Of a DNA stretch of 64,000 nt, positions 44,153 through 55,600 are shown one piece after another. A program made the position numbers and the translations under genes. The DNA is from Candidatus Thalassolituus haligoni (GTDB lineage Bacteria > Pseudomonadota > Gammaproteobacteria > Pseudomonadales > Oceanobacteraceae): positions 2,952,001 to 3,016,000 of the forward strand of contig NZ_CP139482.1 of NCBI RefSeq assembly GCF_041222825.1. The letters are read 5' to 3'. The notes beneath the pieces are model-generated. The model saw only the letters and a program-made list of their open reading frames with translations. It did not search any database and had not been told where the DNA came from. Numbering within the stretch: position 1 is the stretch's first letter; the number at the start of each line of letters is the position of its first letter.

Positions 44153-44747
44153 GCCGAGTTTCCCCTTGCCCGACATCCGAGTCGGCAAAGCAGCCTGGCA
44201 ATATCGAAAGTCGGTTGGCAATAACCAGGGTATTTTCTGCAACCAGTGTCAGTCCGGCATCATCAACTACCGATTCCAGCAAAACACAGGTGGTATCGAT
44301 CGAATCCAGTCCGACCACAATCGCCAAAACATAGCCATAGCGGGTGTTCAGCGCGACCAGATCACCGATCTCGGTTTCTTCCCGTTCGGTATTAAAATCG
44401 TCACCTACCAGATCATCTGTCGATGCCGGTTTTTTAAACCGTGCCAGCGCCACCAATTGTACGATCCCCTGTACGATACCGTCATTGATATCCAGAGTAA
44501 CCTCGTTGTCTTCCTCAACATCAACCACTCGATCAAGTAGGCTCATAAACAGATCAGAGTCTTCGTCAGACCAACGCAGGTCAACCGGGGGCTTTTGCTC
44601 TCGGGAAGAACGGAAACAAACTTCGGTGGGAAATTCAGCGGGTGCTTCTCCGGAGGCCGGAGCAGGCATTAACAAGCTAACAGCTTCCAGGCCATTTTGT
44701 TCGTGTTCTGCAATTCGCCAGAACAACGGCATCACTTCTGCGTTCAT
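44148..44747 (-). CDS. Hypothetical acidic protein
   Basis: The family is not recognised. The 199 residues are strongly acidic, with a disordered-looking centre (EEDNEVTLDINDG) and a C-terminal half of alternating beta-like segments (GDLVALNTRYGYVLAIVVG). No signal peptide, membrane span or catalytic motif is visible. GGGAG lies eight bases before the ATG, so it is probably expressed. It is alone between the His-rich frame and the DUF1820 gene. Confidence 0.65.
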   Translation of the reverse strand: MNAEVMPLFWRIAEHEQNGLEAVSLLMPAPASGEAPAEFPTEVCFRSSREQKPPVDLRWSDEDSDLFMSLLDRVVDVEEDNEVTLDINDGIVQGIVQLVALARFKKPASTDDLVGDDFNTEREETEIGDLVALNTRYGYVLAIVVGLDSIDTTCVLLESVVDDAGLTLVAENTLVIANRLSILPGCFADSDVGQGETRH

Positions 44748-44902
44748 GAGGCTAACTCCCTATACTGGATGGACATTGCGGAGCCAAACGGCAAGTACCT
44801 GCGAAGATCTCCTCAGCAGAAATAACTTGCCTGAACATAGCAGGGCCTGCCGAAAGTGACAAGCCGTGCCAATAGTGAGTCAGACAACCGTCCTCAATGA
44901 CG

Positions 44903-45247
44903 TTATCGTCGACCCGCTGGTGTCCCTCCCGGCCCTGGGAATAAACTGACGTTATTGACACCATCGGTTTTGGTCACCGTCGGCTTGCCTTCCTTGCTCA
45001 CTTCATCGATACGGATGACGGCATGCATAGGGATAAAGGTGCGTTTGACATCAGCAAAGGTGTTTTTCAGCTTCTCCTCACCAGGATCCACCACTAACTG
45101 GGAACGCTCCCCGAACAATAATTGCTCAACTTCAACAAAACCATACAGATCACTTGGATAGATATAGCGCGCGTAAATTTCAAATACCTCGGCTTGTTGT
45201 AAAAAAACAACGCGGTAGACGGGTTCAACCATTTCTTTCGAATTCAT
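44903..45247 (-). CDS. DUF1820 family protein
   Basis: The sequence PVYRVVFLQQAEVFEIYARY, then PSDLYGFVEVEQLLFGERS and RTFIPMHAVIRIDEVSKEGK, matches DUF1820 proteins, which are small (about 110 residues), widespread in gammaproteobacteria and of unknown function. They are often beside miaB, as here, in divergent orientation. Start is ATG at 45247; ATG at 45232 is an alternative and lies nearer to the conserved part. The tail PGPGGTPAGRR is low-complexity. Confidence 0.82.
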   Translation of the reverse strand: MNSKEMVEPVYRVVFLQQAEVFEIYARYIYPSDLYGFVEVEQLLFGERSQLVVDPGEEKLKNTFADVKRTFIPMHAVIRIDEVSKEGKPTVTKTDGVNNVSLFPGPGGTPAGRR

Positions 45248-45330
45248 AAAGGCGTCAGACAACCTCGGTAGCACAGAAAATCTCGATCAGGACTGCAGAT
45301 GCACACTGGCATCAACAGAAGGGAGCGAAG

Positions 45331-45336
45331 TATAAT
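45331..45336 (+). promoter_or_regulatory. Candidate -10 box for the miaB operon
   Basis: A perfect TATAAT lies 42 bp before the miaB ATG. The -35 region is poor (CTGGCA at 19 bp spacing), so confidence is moderate. Confidence 0.4.
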
Positions 45337-45377
45337 ACTGCCCCTTTTTTTACGCGACACCGAAGGCTGTTTTGCCC

Positions 45378-46739
45378 ATGACTTCTGCCACTCAGGATCA
45401 ACCGAAAAAGCTTTACATCAAAACGCACGGTTGCCAGATGAACGAATACGATTCATCCCGGATGGCAGACATGCTGGAAGCCAGCCATCAGATGGAAATG
45501 ACCGACAACCCGGAAGAAGCCGATGTCATTCTGCTGAACACCTGCTCGATTCGGGAAAAAGCCCAGGAAAAGGTCTTTCATGAGCTAGGGCGCTGGAAAA
45601 AACTGAAAGCCAAAAACCCCGATCTTAAAATTGGCGTTGGCGGCTGTGTCGCCAGCCAGGAAGGTGACGCCATCATCAAACGAGCGCCCTTTGTCGATAT
45701 GGTCTTTGGCCCCCAAACGCTCCACCGCCTGCCAGCCATGGTGAACAAGGCAGCTAATGCCATCCAGGTAGTCGACGTTACCTTCCCTGAAATCGAAAAA
45801 TTTGACCATCTGCCCGCTCCCAAAGTGGAAGGCTGTACGGCTTTTGTGTCTGTTATGGAAGGTTGCTCCAAATATTGCACTTTCTGCGTTGTCCCCTACA
45901 CCCGTGGCGAAGAGGTCAGCCGACCGCTCGCCGATGTACTGCGAGAAGTAGAACAACTGGCAGCGCAAAACGTTCGGGAAGTCAACCTGCTGGGGCAGAA
46001 CGTCAACGCCTACTGCGGTGCAACCACCGATGGAGAAGAAGCCGACCTGGCCGAACTGATTACCCAGGTTGCCGACATCGACGGTATTGACCGGATTCGA
46101 TTCACCACCTCACACCCGCTGGAGTTCAGTGACAGCCTGATTCAGGTGTATGCCGAAGTACCAGAGCTGGTAAGCCACCTGCACTTGCCGGTACAAAGTG
46201 GCTCCAACCGGATTCTCGCGGCGATGAAACGCGGCCATGAAATTGATCTGTATATCGACAAGATCGAGCGGCTGCGCAAGTTGCGCCCGGATATTTCCGT
46301 ATCCTCCGACTTCATTATCGGCTTCCCAGGCGAAACGCTGGAAGATTTTGAAGACACTATGAAACTGATCGAAAGTATTGGTTTTGATACCTCTTTCAGT
46401 TTTATTTACAGCGCCCGCCCTGGCACACCGGCAGCTGAACTGATAGACGATACCCCGGAAAGCGTCAAGAAAGAGCGCCTGCATATTCTGCAAGCCCGTA
46501 TTTTACAAAATGCCCAACAAATCAGCCGCCGCATGGTCGGCCGTGAAGAAACCATTCTGGTCACCGGTGTCTCTCGCAAGGATCCGGGAGAACTGCAAGG
46601 GCGTACGGAAAACAACCGCGTTGTAAACTTCCGCTATGAAGACCACAGCCTGATTGGTAAATTCGTACGGGTACAGATTGAAGATGCCTACCCGAACAGC
46701 CTGCGTGGTGTCATCATCGATGCAGATCAGGCGTACTAG
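45378..46739 (+). CDS. miaB: tRNA-2-methylthio-N6-dimethylallyladenosine synthase MiaB
   Basis: MiaB adds the 2-methylthio group to i6A37 in tRNAs reading U-starting codons. The N-terminal cluster uses cysteines in [22 protein letters not shown] and [11 protein letters not shown]. The radical SAM cluster motif CxxxCxxC is [20 protein letters not shown]-terminal TRAM RNA-binding domain follows from about residue 385. The ATG at 45378 gives 453 residues; a TTG two codons earlier is open. It leads the miaB-phoH-ybeY-corC-lnt run. Confidence 0.96.
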   Translation: MTSATQDQPKKLYIKTHGCQMNEYDSSRMADMLEASHQMEMTDNPEEADVILLNTCSIREKAQEKVFHELGRWKKLKAKNPDLKIGVGGCVASQEGDAIIKRAPFVDMVFGPQTLHRLPAMVNKAANAIQVVDVTFPEIEKFDHLPAPKVEGCTAFVSVMEGCSKYCTFCVVPYTRGEEVSRPLADVLREVEQLAAQNVREVNLLGQNVNAYCGATTDGEEADLAELITQVADIDGIDRIRFTTSHPLEFSDSLIQVYAEVPELVSHLHLPVQSGSNRILAAMKRGHEIDLYIDKIERLRKLRPDISVSSDFIIGFPGETLEDFEDTMKLIESIGFDTSFSFIYSARPGTPAAELIDDTPESVKKERLHILQARILQNAQQISRRMVGREETILVTGVSRKDPGELQGRTENNRVVNFRYEDHSLIGKFVRVQIEDAYPNSLRGVIIDADQAY

Positions 46740-46774
46740 ACCAGTACGCCGTTGCCTACTCCCAGGAGATTTTT

Positions 46775-47851
46775 TTGACCGATACGCCCAGCACCCCAGC
46801 GTCAGTTGCTGAAATATCCGTCCAGACTCTGGAGCTGCAACCGGAAAATGCCTCCCGGCTCGCCAACCTCAGTGGCAATCTGGACAGCCATATCCGCCAG
46901 ATTGCAGATCACTACCAGTTGGTCATTTATAATCGTGGCGGCCAGTTTCGCCTCGAAGGCGACCGCGAAGCCGGTGCCCGTGCCGCCCGGCTGATTGACC
47001 GGCTCTACAGTGAGACCGCCAATGGCACGCCGATCACGCCGGATCTGATCCATTTACTGCTATCAGAAGACAAGATTAACCAACAGGATGAATCGGATAG
47101 CTCGGAACAACAGCCTCAGCCAGATCCCCAGCACGGCTCGCTGATCATCAAAACGCCCCAGGCCCATGTCAAGGTACGAGGCAAGCATCAGCGCGAATAC
47201 ATTGACCAGATACGACGCTACGACATCAGCTTCGGTATTGGCCCTGCCGGTACCGGCAAAACCTTCCTGGCGGTCGCTGCAGCGGTAGAAGCGCTATTGA
47301 AAGATGATGTCAGACGTATTTTGCTGGTGCGCCCAGCGGTAGAAGCCGGTGAAAAACTGGGCTTTCTGCCTGGCGACCTGGCACAGAAAATTGATCCCTA
47401 CCTGCGTCCACTCTACGATGCCCTCTACGAAATGCTCGGTTTTGAATACGTCGGCAAGTTGATGGAACGTAATGTCATTGAAGTAGCACCACTGGCCTAC
47501 ATGCGTGGGCGCACCCTCAGCCATTCTTTTGTGATTCTGGATGAAAGCCAGAACACCACCAAAGAACAGATGAAAATGTTTCTGACCCGGATTGGCTTTG
47601 GCTCCAGAGCGGTGATTACTGGTGACATCACCCAGACTGACCTGCCACGTGGTGTACTGTCCGGTTTGCGTCATGGCCTGGAAGTACTCGACGGCGTTGA
47701 AGGCATCGGTATCACCCGTTTCGATAATCGTGACGTTGTCCGACACCCTTTGGTACAGCGCATTGTTGATGCCTACGATCGTCATGACGAAAAAGAAGAA
47801 CAGGCCAGAGAAGCCAGTCGCCAGGAACGGCAACAGGCAACCATTTCATGA
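46775..47851 (+). CDS. ybeZ: PhoH-like ATPase YbeZ
   Basis: YbeZ is a PhoH-family P-loop ATPase thought to act with the nuclease YbeY in rRNA processing. Walker A is [18 protein letters not shown], Walker B is [14 protein letters not shown], and [23 protein letters not shown] is the conserved downstream block. An N-terminal KH-like region spans residues 20-100. Start is TTG at 46775 behind AGGAG at a six-base distance, a clear non-ATG start. Length is 358 residues. The stop overlaps the ybeY start (ATGA). Confidence 0.94.
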   Translation: MTDTPSTPASVAEISVQTLELQPENASRLANLSGNLDSHIRQIADHYQLVIYNRGGQFRLEGDREAGARAARLIDRLYSETANGTPITPDLIHLLLSEDKINQQDESDSSEQQPQPDPQHGSLIIKTPQAHVKVRGKHQREYIDQIRRYDISFGIGPAGTGKTFLAVAAAVEALLKDDVRRILLVRPAVEAGEKLGFLPGDLAQKIDPYLRPLYDALYEMLGFEYVGKLMERNVIEVAPLAYMRGRTLSHSFVILDESQNTTKEQMKMFLTRIGFGSRAVITGDITQTDLPRGVLSGLRHGLEVLDGVEGIGITRFDNRDVVRHPLVQRIVDAYDRHDEKEEQAREASRQERQQATIS

Positions 47852-48330
47852 CGCTAGCGCTGCTTGACTTACAAATTGCCGAAGAAATTGATCCGCAAGC
47901 AGAAAGCTTGCCCACGGAAGAGCAGTTTCTGCAGTGGGTAACCGCCGCAGTGGCGGAACGCTCACCCTATGACGAACCGGAACTGACCATTCGTCTTTGC
48001 GCTGAAGCAGAAAGCCAACAATTAAACAGCGAATACCGTGGCAAGGATTCGCCGACCAATGTCTTGTCATTTCCTTTTGAAGCCCCACCGCAAGTCCCTA
48101 TCCCTTTGCTGGGCGACCTGGTTATCTGTGTACAGATTGTGACAAGGGAAGCTCGCGAACAAGGTAAATCAGTAAATGCCCACTGGGCTCATATGGTCAT
48201 TCACGGCTGCTTGCATTTGCTGGGATACGACCATATAAATGACGACGAAGCGGAAGAGATGGAAGAACTGGAGCGACGCCTGCTGGCGCGGCTCGGCTTC
48301 CCAGACCCTTATCAAGACGAGGCCCCATGA
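47848..48330 (+). CDS. ybeY: Endoribonuclease YbeY
   Basis: YbeY is a zinc-dependent single-strand endoribonuclease for 16S rRNA 3' maturation and ribosome quality control. The metal motif [11 protein letters not shown] (H-x3-H-x5-H) is intact, as is the [14 protein letters not shown] block. Length is 160 residues. It overlaps its neighbours on both sides by four bases, so translation through ybeZ-ybeY-corC is coupled. Confidence 0.96.
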   Translation: MTLALLDLQIAEEIDPQAESLPTEEQFLQWVTAAVAERSPYDEPELTIRLCAEAESQQLNSEYRGKDSPTNVLSFPFEAPPQVPIPLLGDLVICVQIVTREAREQGKSVNAHWAHMVIHGCLHLLGYDHINDDEAEEMEELERRLLARLGFPDPYQDEAP

Positions 48331-49148
48331 GCGACGACCCCCGAAGTTGGCTGGAAAAGCTGACTGATCTGTTTTCTGACGATCCACAAAGTCGCCAGGA
48401 CATCAAAGTGATTGTACGAGAAGCTGCCGAACGCAGCATCGTCGACAACGACACCCTGAATATTCTTGAAGGTGCCCTGCAGGTTTCCGAGATGCAGGTT
48501 CGGGATATCATGATTCCGCGCGCCCAAATGGTCTCCATTCAAATCAACGAGTCGCTCAAGGGATGCATTCCACGCATTATCGAATCGGCTCACTCCCGCT
48601 TCCCCGTGCTGGGTGAAGGGCAAAATGAAATCCTGGGTATCATGCTGGCCAAGGATCTGTTGCCATTGTTGCTTACCGATCACCACGACAATTTCCGCCT
48701 CAAGGATATTTTACGCCCAACCACTTTTGTACCGGAAAGCAAGCGCCTGAATGTTCTGCTACGGGAATTCCGGGCCACCCGGAATCATATGGCGGTTGTG
48801 GTCGATGAATTTGGCAGTGTCGCCGGACTGGTCACTATTGAAGATGTACTGGAACAGATTGTCGGCGATATTGAAGATGAGCATGATTTTGATGAAGAAG
48901 AGAGCCTGATCAAGGAAGTCGAAAATCAGATTTTTATGGTCAAGGCACTCACTCCGGTCGAAGACTTTAACGAGCATTTTGAAGCCAGCTTCAGCGATGA
49001 CGATTTTGATACCATCGGTGGTATCGTCATCCATCATTTTGGTCGGGTGCCAGAATGTAATGAAAGCATCAGTATCGAAAACTGGCGCTTCAAGGTCGTC
49101 AACGGCACCAGCCGCCAGATCAATTTACTTGAGGTCACCCCTGTGTGA
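48327..49148 (+). CDS. corC: CorC/YbeX, CBS-domain protein
   Basis: CorC (YbeX) is a cytoplasmic CBS-pair protein linked to magnesium/cobalt efflux and, more recently, to ribosome assembly. Two CBS domains span about residues 65-190: [20 protein letters not shown] and [22 protein letters not shown] CorC_HlyC C-terminal domain follows ([19 protein letters not shown]). The N-terminal membrane domain of CorB relatives is missing, as usual for CorC. Length is 273 residues. Confidence 0.93.
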   Translation: MSDDPRSWLEKLTDLFSDDPQSRQDIKVIVREAAERSIVDNDTLNILEGALQVSEMQVRDIMIPRAQMVSIQINESLKGCIPRIIESAHSRFPVLGEGQNEILGIMLAKDLLPLLLTDHHDNFRLKDILRPTTFVPESKRLNVLLREFRATRNHMAVVVDEFGSVAGLVTIEDVLEQIVGDIEDEHDFDEEESLIKEVENQIFMVKALTPVEDFNEHFEASFSDDDFDTIGGIVIHHFGRVPECNESISIENWRFKVVNGTSRQINLLEVTPV

Positions 49149-50698
49149 TTCCAACCACCCCTACCGGGATGATGATCAAATCCGAGCGCTGGATGACACC
49201 GCTGTTATTACTGGCAGCCGGAGCCATAGCTCCCTTGGCATTGGCACCGCTTTACTGGTGGCCACTAGGGCTGGTCAGCCTGATCCTGTTTGCTCACCTG
49301 CTGTGGCAACCCACTTCGTGCCGCCAGGCATTTGAACGCAGCTGGTGGTACGCCTTTGGTCAATTTGGCAGTGGTGTTTCCTGGGTTTATGTCAGCATGC
49401 ATGACTTTGGCGGCACATCCGTCCCCCTGGCCATACTATTGGCAGCGTTGTTTGCCGCAGTGCTGGCACTGGTTCCCGCCATCTGCTTTAGCCTCTACGC
49501 CCTGTTCAGACGTCATGGCCAACCAGTTATTCCCTGGCTAATGCTACCCGCCTTCTGGTTTATCAGCGAATGGTTACGCAGCTGGATATTTACCGGCTTC
49601 CCGTGGTTATTTGCGGGTGACGCACACCTGTTCAGTTGGCTATCCGGCTGGGCTCCCGTCATTGGCAGTTATGGTATCTCGGTTATTCTGATGCTGACCG
49701 CCACCGGTCTGATTCAGGCTCTGCGGACAACCCAGTTAAGATACCTCTGGGTCGTACTGCTTTGGCCTGCAGGATACCTGTTACAACAACAGCAATGGAC
49801 AACGCCAGTGGGTGAACTGACGGTCAGCAGCGTACAGGGAAACATTGATCAGAATCTGAAATGGAAGCCGGAAATGGTCAGCCCAACCATCAACCTGTAT
49901 TTCAAGGAAACCTCAAAACTCTGGGACAGCGACCTGATTGTCTGGCCGGAGACAGCGATCACCTTGGTCTATGATCGTTTTTTACCTTACCTGGACGAAC
50001 TTAATCACACAGCGCAACAACATGATGCTGGCCTGATAACCGGTATCGCTTACCGCTATCCACAAAATCACCCGCAGGCCGGGGAATATCACAACAGCAT
50101 TGTTGCGACGGGTATGGCTGACGGTCTGTATCACAAACAACAACTGGTTCCTTTTGGTGAATTTATTCCTTTTGAAAGCCAGCTACGCGGCCTGATTCCA
50201 TTTTTTGATCTGGAAATGTCGAGCTTCTTGCATGGTGCACCCGATCAGGATCTGATCCGTCTCGAAGCGCATCAACAGCTTTATTTGATTGCCCCTTATA
50301 TTTGCTACGAAATAGCCTATCCACAACTCGTCAGCCGCATGGCCAGGCAAGCTAACCTGTTGGTCACGGTCAGCAATGATGCCTGGTTTGGCGACTCTCT
50401 GGGGCCAAAACAGCACATGGGCCTGGCGCAAATGCGGGCGTTGGAAACCGGGCGTTACCTGCTGCGTTCGACCAATACCGGTATTACAGCACTAGTAAAC
50501 AACCATGGTCAGATCGTGAAGCAACTACCGACCGGCATTCGCGGCAGCCTGACGGCCAAGGCTGAAGTACGGAGCGGAGACACGCCCTATATGCGCTGGG
50601 GGCTGCTGCCGTTGTACTTTTTGTGTTTGGTAACACTGCTGTTTGCTACCGCACTGGTGATTGCCACCCGTCCAACAACAGCAACGAGCGAGCGGTAA
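49145..50698 (+). CDS. lnt: Apolipoprotein N-acyltransferase
   Basis: Lnt transfers the third acyl chain to the N-terminal cysteine of lipoproteins in the inner membrane. Six membrane spans fill residues 15-215. The nitrilase-like catalytic domain supplies Glu in LIVWPETAITL, Lys in the KQQLVPFGEFIPF region, and Cys in APYICYEIAYPQL. NDAWFGDSLGPKQHMGLAQM is also typical. Length is 517 residues. The start is GTG at 49145, overlapping the corC stop, with GAGG eight bases upstream; ATG codons nine and ten residues later lack a site. Confidence 0.95.
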   Translation: MIPTTPTGMMIKSERWMTPLLLLAAGAIAPLALAPLYWWPLGLVSLILFAHLLWQPTSCRQAFERSWWYAFGQFGSGVSWVYVSMHDFGGTSVPLAILLAALFAAVLALVPAICFSLYALFRRHGQPVIPWLMLPAFWFISEWLRSWIFTGFPWLFAGDAHLFSWLSGWAPVIGSYGISVILMLTATGLIQALRTTQLRYLWVVLLWPAGYLLQQQQWTTPVGELTVSSVQGNIDQNLKWKPEMVSPTINLYFKETSKLWDSDLIVWPETAITLVYDRFLPYLDELNHTAQQHDAGLITGIAYRYPQNHPQAGEYHNSIVATGMADGLYHKQQLVPFGEFIPFESQLRGLIPFFDLEMSSFLHGAPDQDLIRLEAHQQLYLIAPYICYEIAYPQLVSRMARQANLLVTVSNDAWFGDSLGPKQHMGLAQMRALETGRYLLRSTNTGITALVNNHGQIVKQLPTGIRGSLTAKAEVRSGDTPYMRWGLLPLYFLCLVTLLFATALVIATRPTTATSER

Positions 50699-51045
50699 TG
50701 GCGAAGTTACTGTTCAGACTGAACAATGTGCCGGATGAAGAAGCTGATGCAGTGAGGGCTTTGCTGGAGCAGCATGCTATTCATTGTTATGAAACCCATG
50801 CTGGTCGTTGGGGAATATCCGTGGCAGCGATTTGGCTGGTCGATGCCGATGACTACGACAGGGCAAGATCGCTGATTGACGCAGTACAACAGGATCTGCT
50901 TGACCAAAACAGGGGGGCATCCCAACCGGTGCCATCCTTGCGCCATCGCTTTCGGGAACGCCCGATAGATTTTATTCTGGTCGCGGCGGGTATTGGAATC
51001 ATCGTGATGCTGACCGTATGGCCATTTGTAACGGTGTTTGAGTAG
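50698..51045 (+). CDS. DUF6164-like membrane protein
   Basis: This 115-residue protein starts MAKLLFRLNNVPDEEADAV, followed by THAGRWGISVAAIWLVDADD, a pattern of small gammaproteobacterial proteins with a ferredoxin-like N-terminus. A single C-terminal membrane span is present (FILVAAGIGIIVMLTVWPFV). Function is unknown. The start overlaps the lnt stop (TAATG), so it is the last gene of the miaB operon. Confidence 0.78.
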   Translation: MAKLLFRLNNVPDEEADAVRALLEQHAIHCYETHAGRWGISVAAIWLVDADDYDRARSLIDAVQQDLLDQNRGASQPVPSLRHRFRERPIDFILVAAGIGIIVMLTVWPFVTVFE

Positions 51046-51061
51046 CCAAAAAACTACTAAC

Positions 51062-51520
51062 TTAACGTTTCAAACGGCCCAGTGTTGCATCCAGAACCGG
51101 CTGATTGGCTGCCGGAAAATTGTAGCTGGCCAAATCAGCAGCACCAACCCAGCAGATCGGTTGCCCTTCGGCACCGTGTGCCTGCAATGACTCTGTTGCC
51201 GTTACCTCTACCCAGTAAACATCCAGTCGGACTGACTTGTCTGGATAATCAAAGCAGACCTCAATCAACGGTGACATACTGTCGTTACCCAGTTGCAGGC
51301 CCAGCTCTTCGTCCAGCTCTCTCACCAGGGCGGCAGCGGTTGTTTCACCTGCTTCAATCTTTCCCCCTGGAAACTCCCACAGCCCACCCTGATGTTTATG
51401 ATCCGGGCGTTTTGCGATCAGGATTTGCTGTTGCGGATTACAAATCACTGCCACAGCTACCGCCAATTGCTCAGTAACAGCAACGGCGTGACTCATATCC
51501 CCTGCATCTCTCACAGCCAT
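51062..51520 (-). CDS. mutT: 8-oxo-dGTP diphosphatase MutT (Nudix)
   Basis: MutT hydrolyses 8-oxo-dGTP and so prevents A:T to C:G mutations. The full Nudix box is present in GGKIEAGETTAAALVRELDE followed by ELGL, preceded by KHQGGLWEFP. Length is 152 residues if the ATG overlapping the argJ stop (TGATG) is used; a second ATG at 51496 lies just after AGGGG and is also possible. Other Nudix activities cannot be excluded, but position after secA-argJ matches mutT in Pseudomonas. Confidence 0.9.
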   Translation of the reverse strand: MAVRDAGDMSHAVAVTEQLAVAVAVICNPQQQILIAKRPDHKHQGGLWEFPGGKIEAGETTAAALVRELDEELGLQLGNDSMSPLIEVCFDYPDKSVRLDVYWVEVTATESLQAHGAEGQPICWVGAADLASYNFPAANQPVLDATLGRLKR

Positions 51521-52737
51521 CAGGAACGATAATCGGCATTGATGGTGACATACTCATGGGACAAATCCGTCGTCCAGATGGTCTCGGTCACATCTCCGCG
51601 CCCAAGCGCAATACGCACGGTAAACTCGGACTGTTTGAATATGGCAGCACCAGCAGCTTCGGTGTACGAGTCACAGCGGCCACCATCTTCAACGATACGG
51701 ACGTCATCAAGCCAGATCTGGATCTTATCCAGTTCCATATTGGCGACACCGGCGCGGCCAACGGCTGCAAGAATACGACCCCAGTTGGCATCGGAGGCAA
51801 ACATGGCGGTCTTCACCAGTGGCGAATGAGCAACCGTGTAAGCGACATCCAGTGCCTCTTGCTGCTCGCGTGCTTCAATAACTTCGACAGTAACGAACTT
51901 GGTTGCGCCTTCACCGTCACGCACAATGGCTTGGGCCAGTAGCTGAAAGGCTATTTTTAATTCGTTAAACAGCATCTCGGCCACGGGGGAATCGGCATCG
52001 GTAATCGTCAGTGCCGATTGGCCAGTGGCGATCAGGATACAGCTGTCGTTGGTTGAGGTGTCACCATCGATAGTAATGCGGTTAAACGAGGCATTAGCCA
52101 GACGCTTGCACCACTGCTCAAGTACCGTTTTGTCAATCTGCGCATCGGTGGCAATAAAGCCCAGCATGGTCGCCATATTGGGCTTGATCATGCCAGCCCC
52201 TTTGGATATGCCACTGATGGTGACCTCATGGCCATCCAGTTCAAAGCAGTGCGAGTAACCTTTTGGCAAGGTATCCGTTGTCATGATGCCACGCGCTGCA
52301 CGGGCCCACTGGTCTTCGCCAAGTTGTGCCAATGCCAGAGGAATGCCGCGTTCAAAGGCGGCCATATTGAGTGGCTCGCCAATGACTCCGGTCGAAAACG
52401 GCAGTATCTGACTGGCCTCAACACCGGTAGCTGCGGCCAGCAACTCACAGCTACGACGAGCATTGGCAAACCCTTGCTTGCCGGTGCCGGCATTGGCATT
52501 GCCGGTATTGATCAACAGGTAACGCGGTGACTGTACAGCGAGATGCTCACGGGCAATCTGCACGGGAGCCGCGCAGAAAGCATTTTGGGTAAATACGCCA
52601 GCTACCTCGGCACCCTCTGCCAACTCAAAAATAACCATATCATCGCGGTTCTGGTAACGCACCGCAGACTGGGCTATTCCCAACCGTACACCGGCAACGG
52701 TTGCAAAATCCTCAAATACTGAAAAATTAACGGCCAT
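51520..52737 (-). CDS. argJ: Glutamate N-acetyltransferase / amino-acid acetyltransferase ArgJ
   Basis: ArgJ recycles the acetyl group from N-acetylornithine to glutamate in arginine synthesis, and bifunctional forms also use acetyl-CoA. The precursor cleaves itself before the Thr of the ATML motif, here KPNMATMLGFIATDA. NTGNANAGTGKQG, TITIDGDTSTNDSC and NWGRILAAVGRAG are present. Length is 405 residues from the ATG at 52737. It lies between secA and mutT on the same strand. Confidence 0.95.
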   Translation of the reverse strand: MAVNFSVFEDFATVAGVRLGIAQSAVRYQNRDDMVIFELAEGAEVAGVFTQNAFCAAPVQIAREHLAVQSPRYLLINTGNANAGTGKQGFANARRSCELLAAATGVEASQILPFSTGVIGEPLNMAAFERGIPLALAQLGEDQWARAARGIMTTDTLPKGYSHCFELDGHEVTISGISKGAGMIKPNMATMLGFIATDAQIDKTVLEQWCKRLANASFNRITIDGDTSTNDSCILIATGQSALTITDADSPVAEMLFNELKIAFQLLAQAIVRDGEGATKFVTVEVIEAREQQEALDVAYTVAHSPLVKTAMFASDANWGRILAAVGRAGVANMELDKIQIWLDDVRIVEDGGRCDSYTEAAGAAIFKQSEFTVRIALGRGDVTETIWTTDLSHEYVTINADYRS

Positions 52738-52754
52738 GTTGTATCTCTTACGCC

Positions 52755-55487
52755 TTATGACAATGTGCCATGACAATGCTTGTATTTTTTACCAGAACCA
52801 CACGGGCAGGGTTCATTACGTCCCACTTTGCGCTCATCACGGACAAACGGTTGTACCTGATCATCTCCAGGTGCTGCAACCGGCTCGTCTGCAACCATAC
52901 CACTGGTGGTTTCGTGCTCGTATTTCGCCAGTTGCGCCTGGGCTTCAGCTTCGGCACGGCGCTTCTCTTCCATTTCACGGACTTCCGATTCTTCACGAAC
53001 CTTGACGTGAGACAGCACCCGAATGGTCTCGCGCTTGATATTGCCAAGCAGCTCCTGAAACAGGTTAAACGATTCACGTTTATATTCCTGCTTCGGATTT
53101 TTCTGGCCATAACCACGCAGATGAATACCCTGGCGCAGGTGATCCATGGTCGCCAGGTGCTCTTTCCAGAGATTATCAACAATCTGCAGCATCACCTGCT
53201 TTTCAAAGATACGCAGGGTTTCTCGACCAACCGAGGCCTCCTTGTCTTTGTAGGCTTGCTCAATGGCAGCCGCTATGCGCTCACGCAGGGTTTCTTCATA
53301 CAGTTTGTCTTCCGCATCCAGCCACTGCTGAATCGGCAATTCGACATTAAATTCAGCACTCAGATACGCTTCCAGCTCAGCGATATCCCACTGCTCTTCC
53401 AGACTTTGTGGGGCAATGTAATCGTTAACCGCTTCATCAACCACATCCTTGCGTACCGCCGTTATGATGTTGCCGATGTCATCCATCGCCATCAGGTCAT
53501 TACGCTGTTCATACACAACGCGGCGCTGGTCGTTGGCCACATCGTCGTATTCCAGCAACTGCTTACGAATATCAAAGTTGCGGCCTTCGACCTTGCGTTG
53601 TGCCTTCTCGACCGCATTGGTGACCATTTTGTGTTCGATCGATTCACCATCCTTCATGCCTAACGCCTGCATCATTCCGCGCATACGCTCAGACATAAAC
53701 ATGCGCATCAAGCTATCATCCAGCGACAAGAAGAAGCGGGTAGAACCCGGATCCCCCTGACGACCCGCACGGCCACGTAACTGATTGTCTATACGGCGCG
53801 ACTCGTGCCGCTCAGTCCCGACAATATGCAAACCACCGGCTTCCAAAACCGCATCGTGACGCGTTTTCCAGTCCAGCTTGATCGCCTCGATTTCGTCTTC
53901 TGCCGGATTATCCAGGCGGGAAATCTCGGACTCCCAGTTACCACCCAACATGATGTCAGTACCACGACCCGCCATATTGGTAGCAATGGTGACTGCCCCC
54001 GGACGACCGGCATCGGCAATAATTTCCGCCTCACGGGCATTTTCCTTGGCGTTCAGGACATTGTGAGGAATACCGGCTTTTTGCAGTAAACCGGAAACAT
54101 ATTCGGATGATTCAATAGATGCGGTGCCAACCAGAACAGGACGTTTCAATTCGATGACAGCACGAATTTCTTCAACAACGGCGTCATACTTCTCTGGCAC
54201 CGTGGCGTAGATCACGTCATTATAATCGGTTCGCTGTACCTGTTTGTTGGTAGGAATAACCACCACATCCAAGCCGTAAATCTGGTGAAACTCGAAAGCT
54301 TCGGTGTCCGCAGTCCCGGTCATGCCAGCCAGCTTTTCGTACAAGCGAAAGTAGTTCTGGAAGGTAGTAGAAGCCAAGGTCTGGCTTTCTGCCTGAATAC
54401 GCACACCTTCTTTCGCCTCAATAGCCTGGTGCAGACCTTCGCTCCAGCGCCGTCCGGGCATGGTTCGCCCGGTATGTTCATCAACAATCACAATCTGGCC
54501 ATTTTGAACGATATAGTCGACGTTCTTGTTATAAATTGCATGCGCCCGCAAAGTCGAATGGACATGATGCAGCAGGTTAAGATTTTGCGTTGCGTAGAGG
54601 CTTTCACCCGCTTCGAGAAGACCTTCAGCAACCAGCATCTCTTCAACAAACTCGTGACCTTCTTCTGTCATCTCAATTGAACGACTTTTTTCATCGACAA
54701 CAAAGTGGCCGGAAATCGGATTATCTTCTTCATCCAGCTCACCCTTTTGCAACTTGGGAGCCAGCAGATTTATTTTGCGGTAAAGTTCGGAGTTATCCTG
54801 GGCCGGGCCGGAAATAATCAGTGGTGTACGGGCTTCGTCAATCAGGATGGAGTCCACCTCGTCGACAATAGCAAAGTACAGATCACGCTGAACCTTGTCC
54901 TCTACAGAAAAGGCCATGTTGTCGCGCAGGTAATCGAAGCCAAACTCGTTGTTCGTTCCATATACAATGTCGGATTGGTATTGTTCGCGCTTTTCGGCTG
55001 TTTGTTGACCGGGCACAACCACACCGACCGTCAAACCCAAAAATTCATACAACGGGCGCATCCATTCGGCATCACGACGGGCAAGGTAATCGTTCACCGT
55101 GACGACATTAACGCACTTGCCGGTTAACGCATTCAGATACGTCGGCAAGGTACCCACCAGGGTTTTGCCTTCACCGGTTCGCATTTCAGCAATACGACCT
55201 TCATGCAGGGTGATACCACCAATCAGCTGAACATCAAAGTGGCGCATGCCCATAACCCGACGACTGGCTTCACGACAGACTGCAAATGCTTCTGGCAGCA
55301 AGTCGTCAAGTTTTTCACCATTGTTAAGGCGTTGTTTTAATTCAGCTGTTTTTGCCTGCAGCTCTGTGTCAGTGAGCGCTTGCTGCGCTTCTTCGTAGCT
55401 ATTGACCTGCTCAACCAGCTTACCCATGCGCTTCAGTTCCCGGCTGTTTTTACTGCCGAAGAGCTTGCGGAAAATATTACCCATCAT
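52755..55487 (-). CDS. secA: Protein translocase ATPase SecA
   Basis: SecA drives preproteins through SecYEG. Walker A is [17 protein letters not shown], the DEAD-like box is [18 protein letters not shown], and [14 protein letters not shown] with [11 protein letters not shown] belong to the second motor domain. The C-terminal zinc site [12 protein letters not shown], which binds SecB and phospholipid, is intact. Length is 910 residues. Two adjacent ATGs start the gene (55487 and 55484). The secM regulator of enterobacteria is absent upstream; instead there is an M23 peptidase gene. Confidence 0.97.
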   Translation of the reverse strand: MMGNIFRKLFGSKNSRELKRMGKLVEQVNSYEEAQQALTDTELQAKTAELKQRLNNGEKLDDLLPEAFAVCREASRRVMGMRHFDVQLIGGITLHEGRIAEMRTGEGKTLVGTLPTYLNALTGKCVNVVTVNDYLARRDAEWMRPLYEFLGLTVGVVVPGQQTAEKREQYQSDIVYGTNNEFGFDYLRDNMAFSVEDKVQRDLYFAIVDEVDSILIDEARTPLIISGPAQDNSELYRKINLLAPKLQKGELDEEDNPISGHFVVDEKSRSIEMTEEGHEFVEEMLVAEGLLEAGESLYATQNLNLLHHVHSTLRAHAIYNKNVDYIVQNGQIVIVDEHTGRTMPGRRWSEGLHQAIEAKEGVRIQAESQTLASTTFQNYFRLYEKLAGMTGTADTEAFEFHQIYGLDVVVIPTNKQVQRTDYNDVIYATVPEKYDAVVEEIRAVIELKRPVLVGTASIESSEYVSGLLQKAGIPHNVLNAKENAREAEIIADAGRPGAVTIATNMAGRGTDIMLGGNWESEISRLDNPAEDEIEAIKLDWKTRHDAVLEAGGLHIVGTERHESRRIDNQLRGRAGRQGDPGSTRFFLSLDDSLMRMFMSERMRGMMQALGMKDGESIEHKMVTNAVEKAQRKVEGRNFDIRKQLLEYDDVANDQRRVVYEQRNDLMAMDDIGNIITAVRKDVVDEAVNDYIAPQSLEEQWDIAELEAYLSAEFNVELPIQQWLDAEDKLYEETLRERIAAAIEQAYKDKEASVGRETLRIFEKQVMLQIVDNLWKEHLATMDHLRQGIHLRGYGQKNPKQEYKRESFNLFQELLGNIKRETIRVLSHVKVREESEVREMEEKRRAEAEAQAQLAKYEHETTSGMVADEPVAAPGDDQVQPFVRDERKVGRNEPCPCGSGKKYKHCHGTLS

Positions 55488-55600
55488 GTGATTCTAACTA
55501 TCCAATTTGCAAATACAGTGAGGCCCGGACAGACCGAAACGGCAAGTTATACGCCGCCTACGTTACAGGCCCGAGATGGTGACAGCAATTTGATCAATGC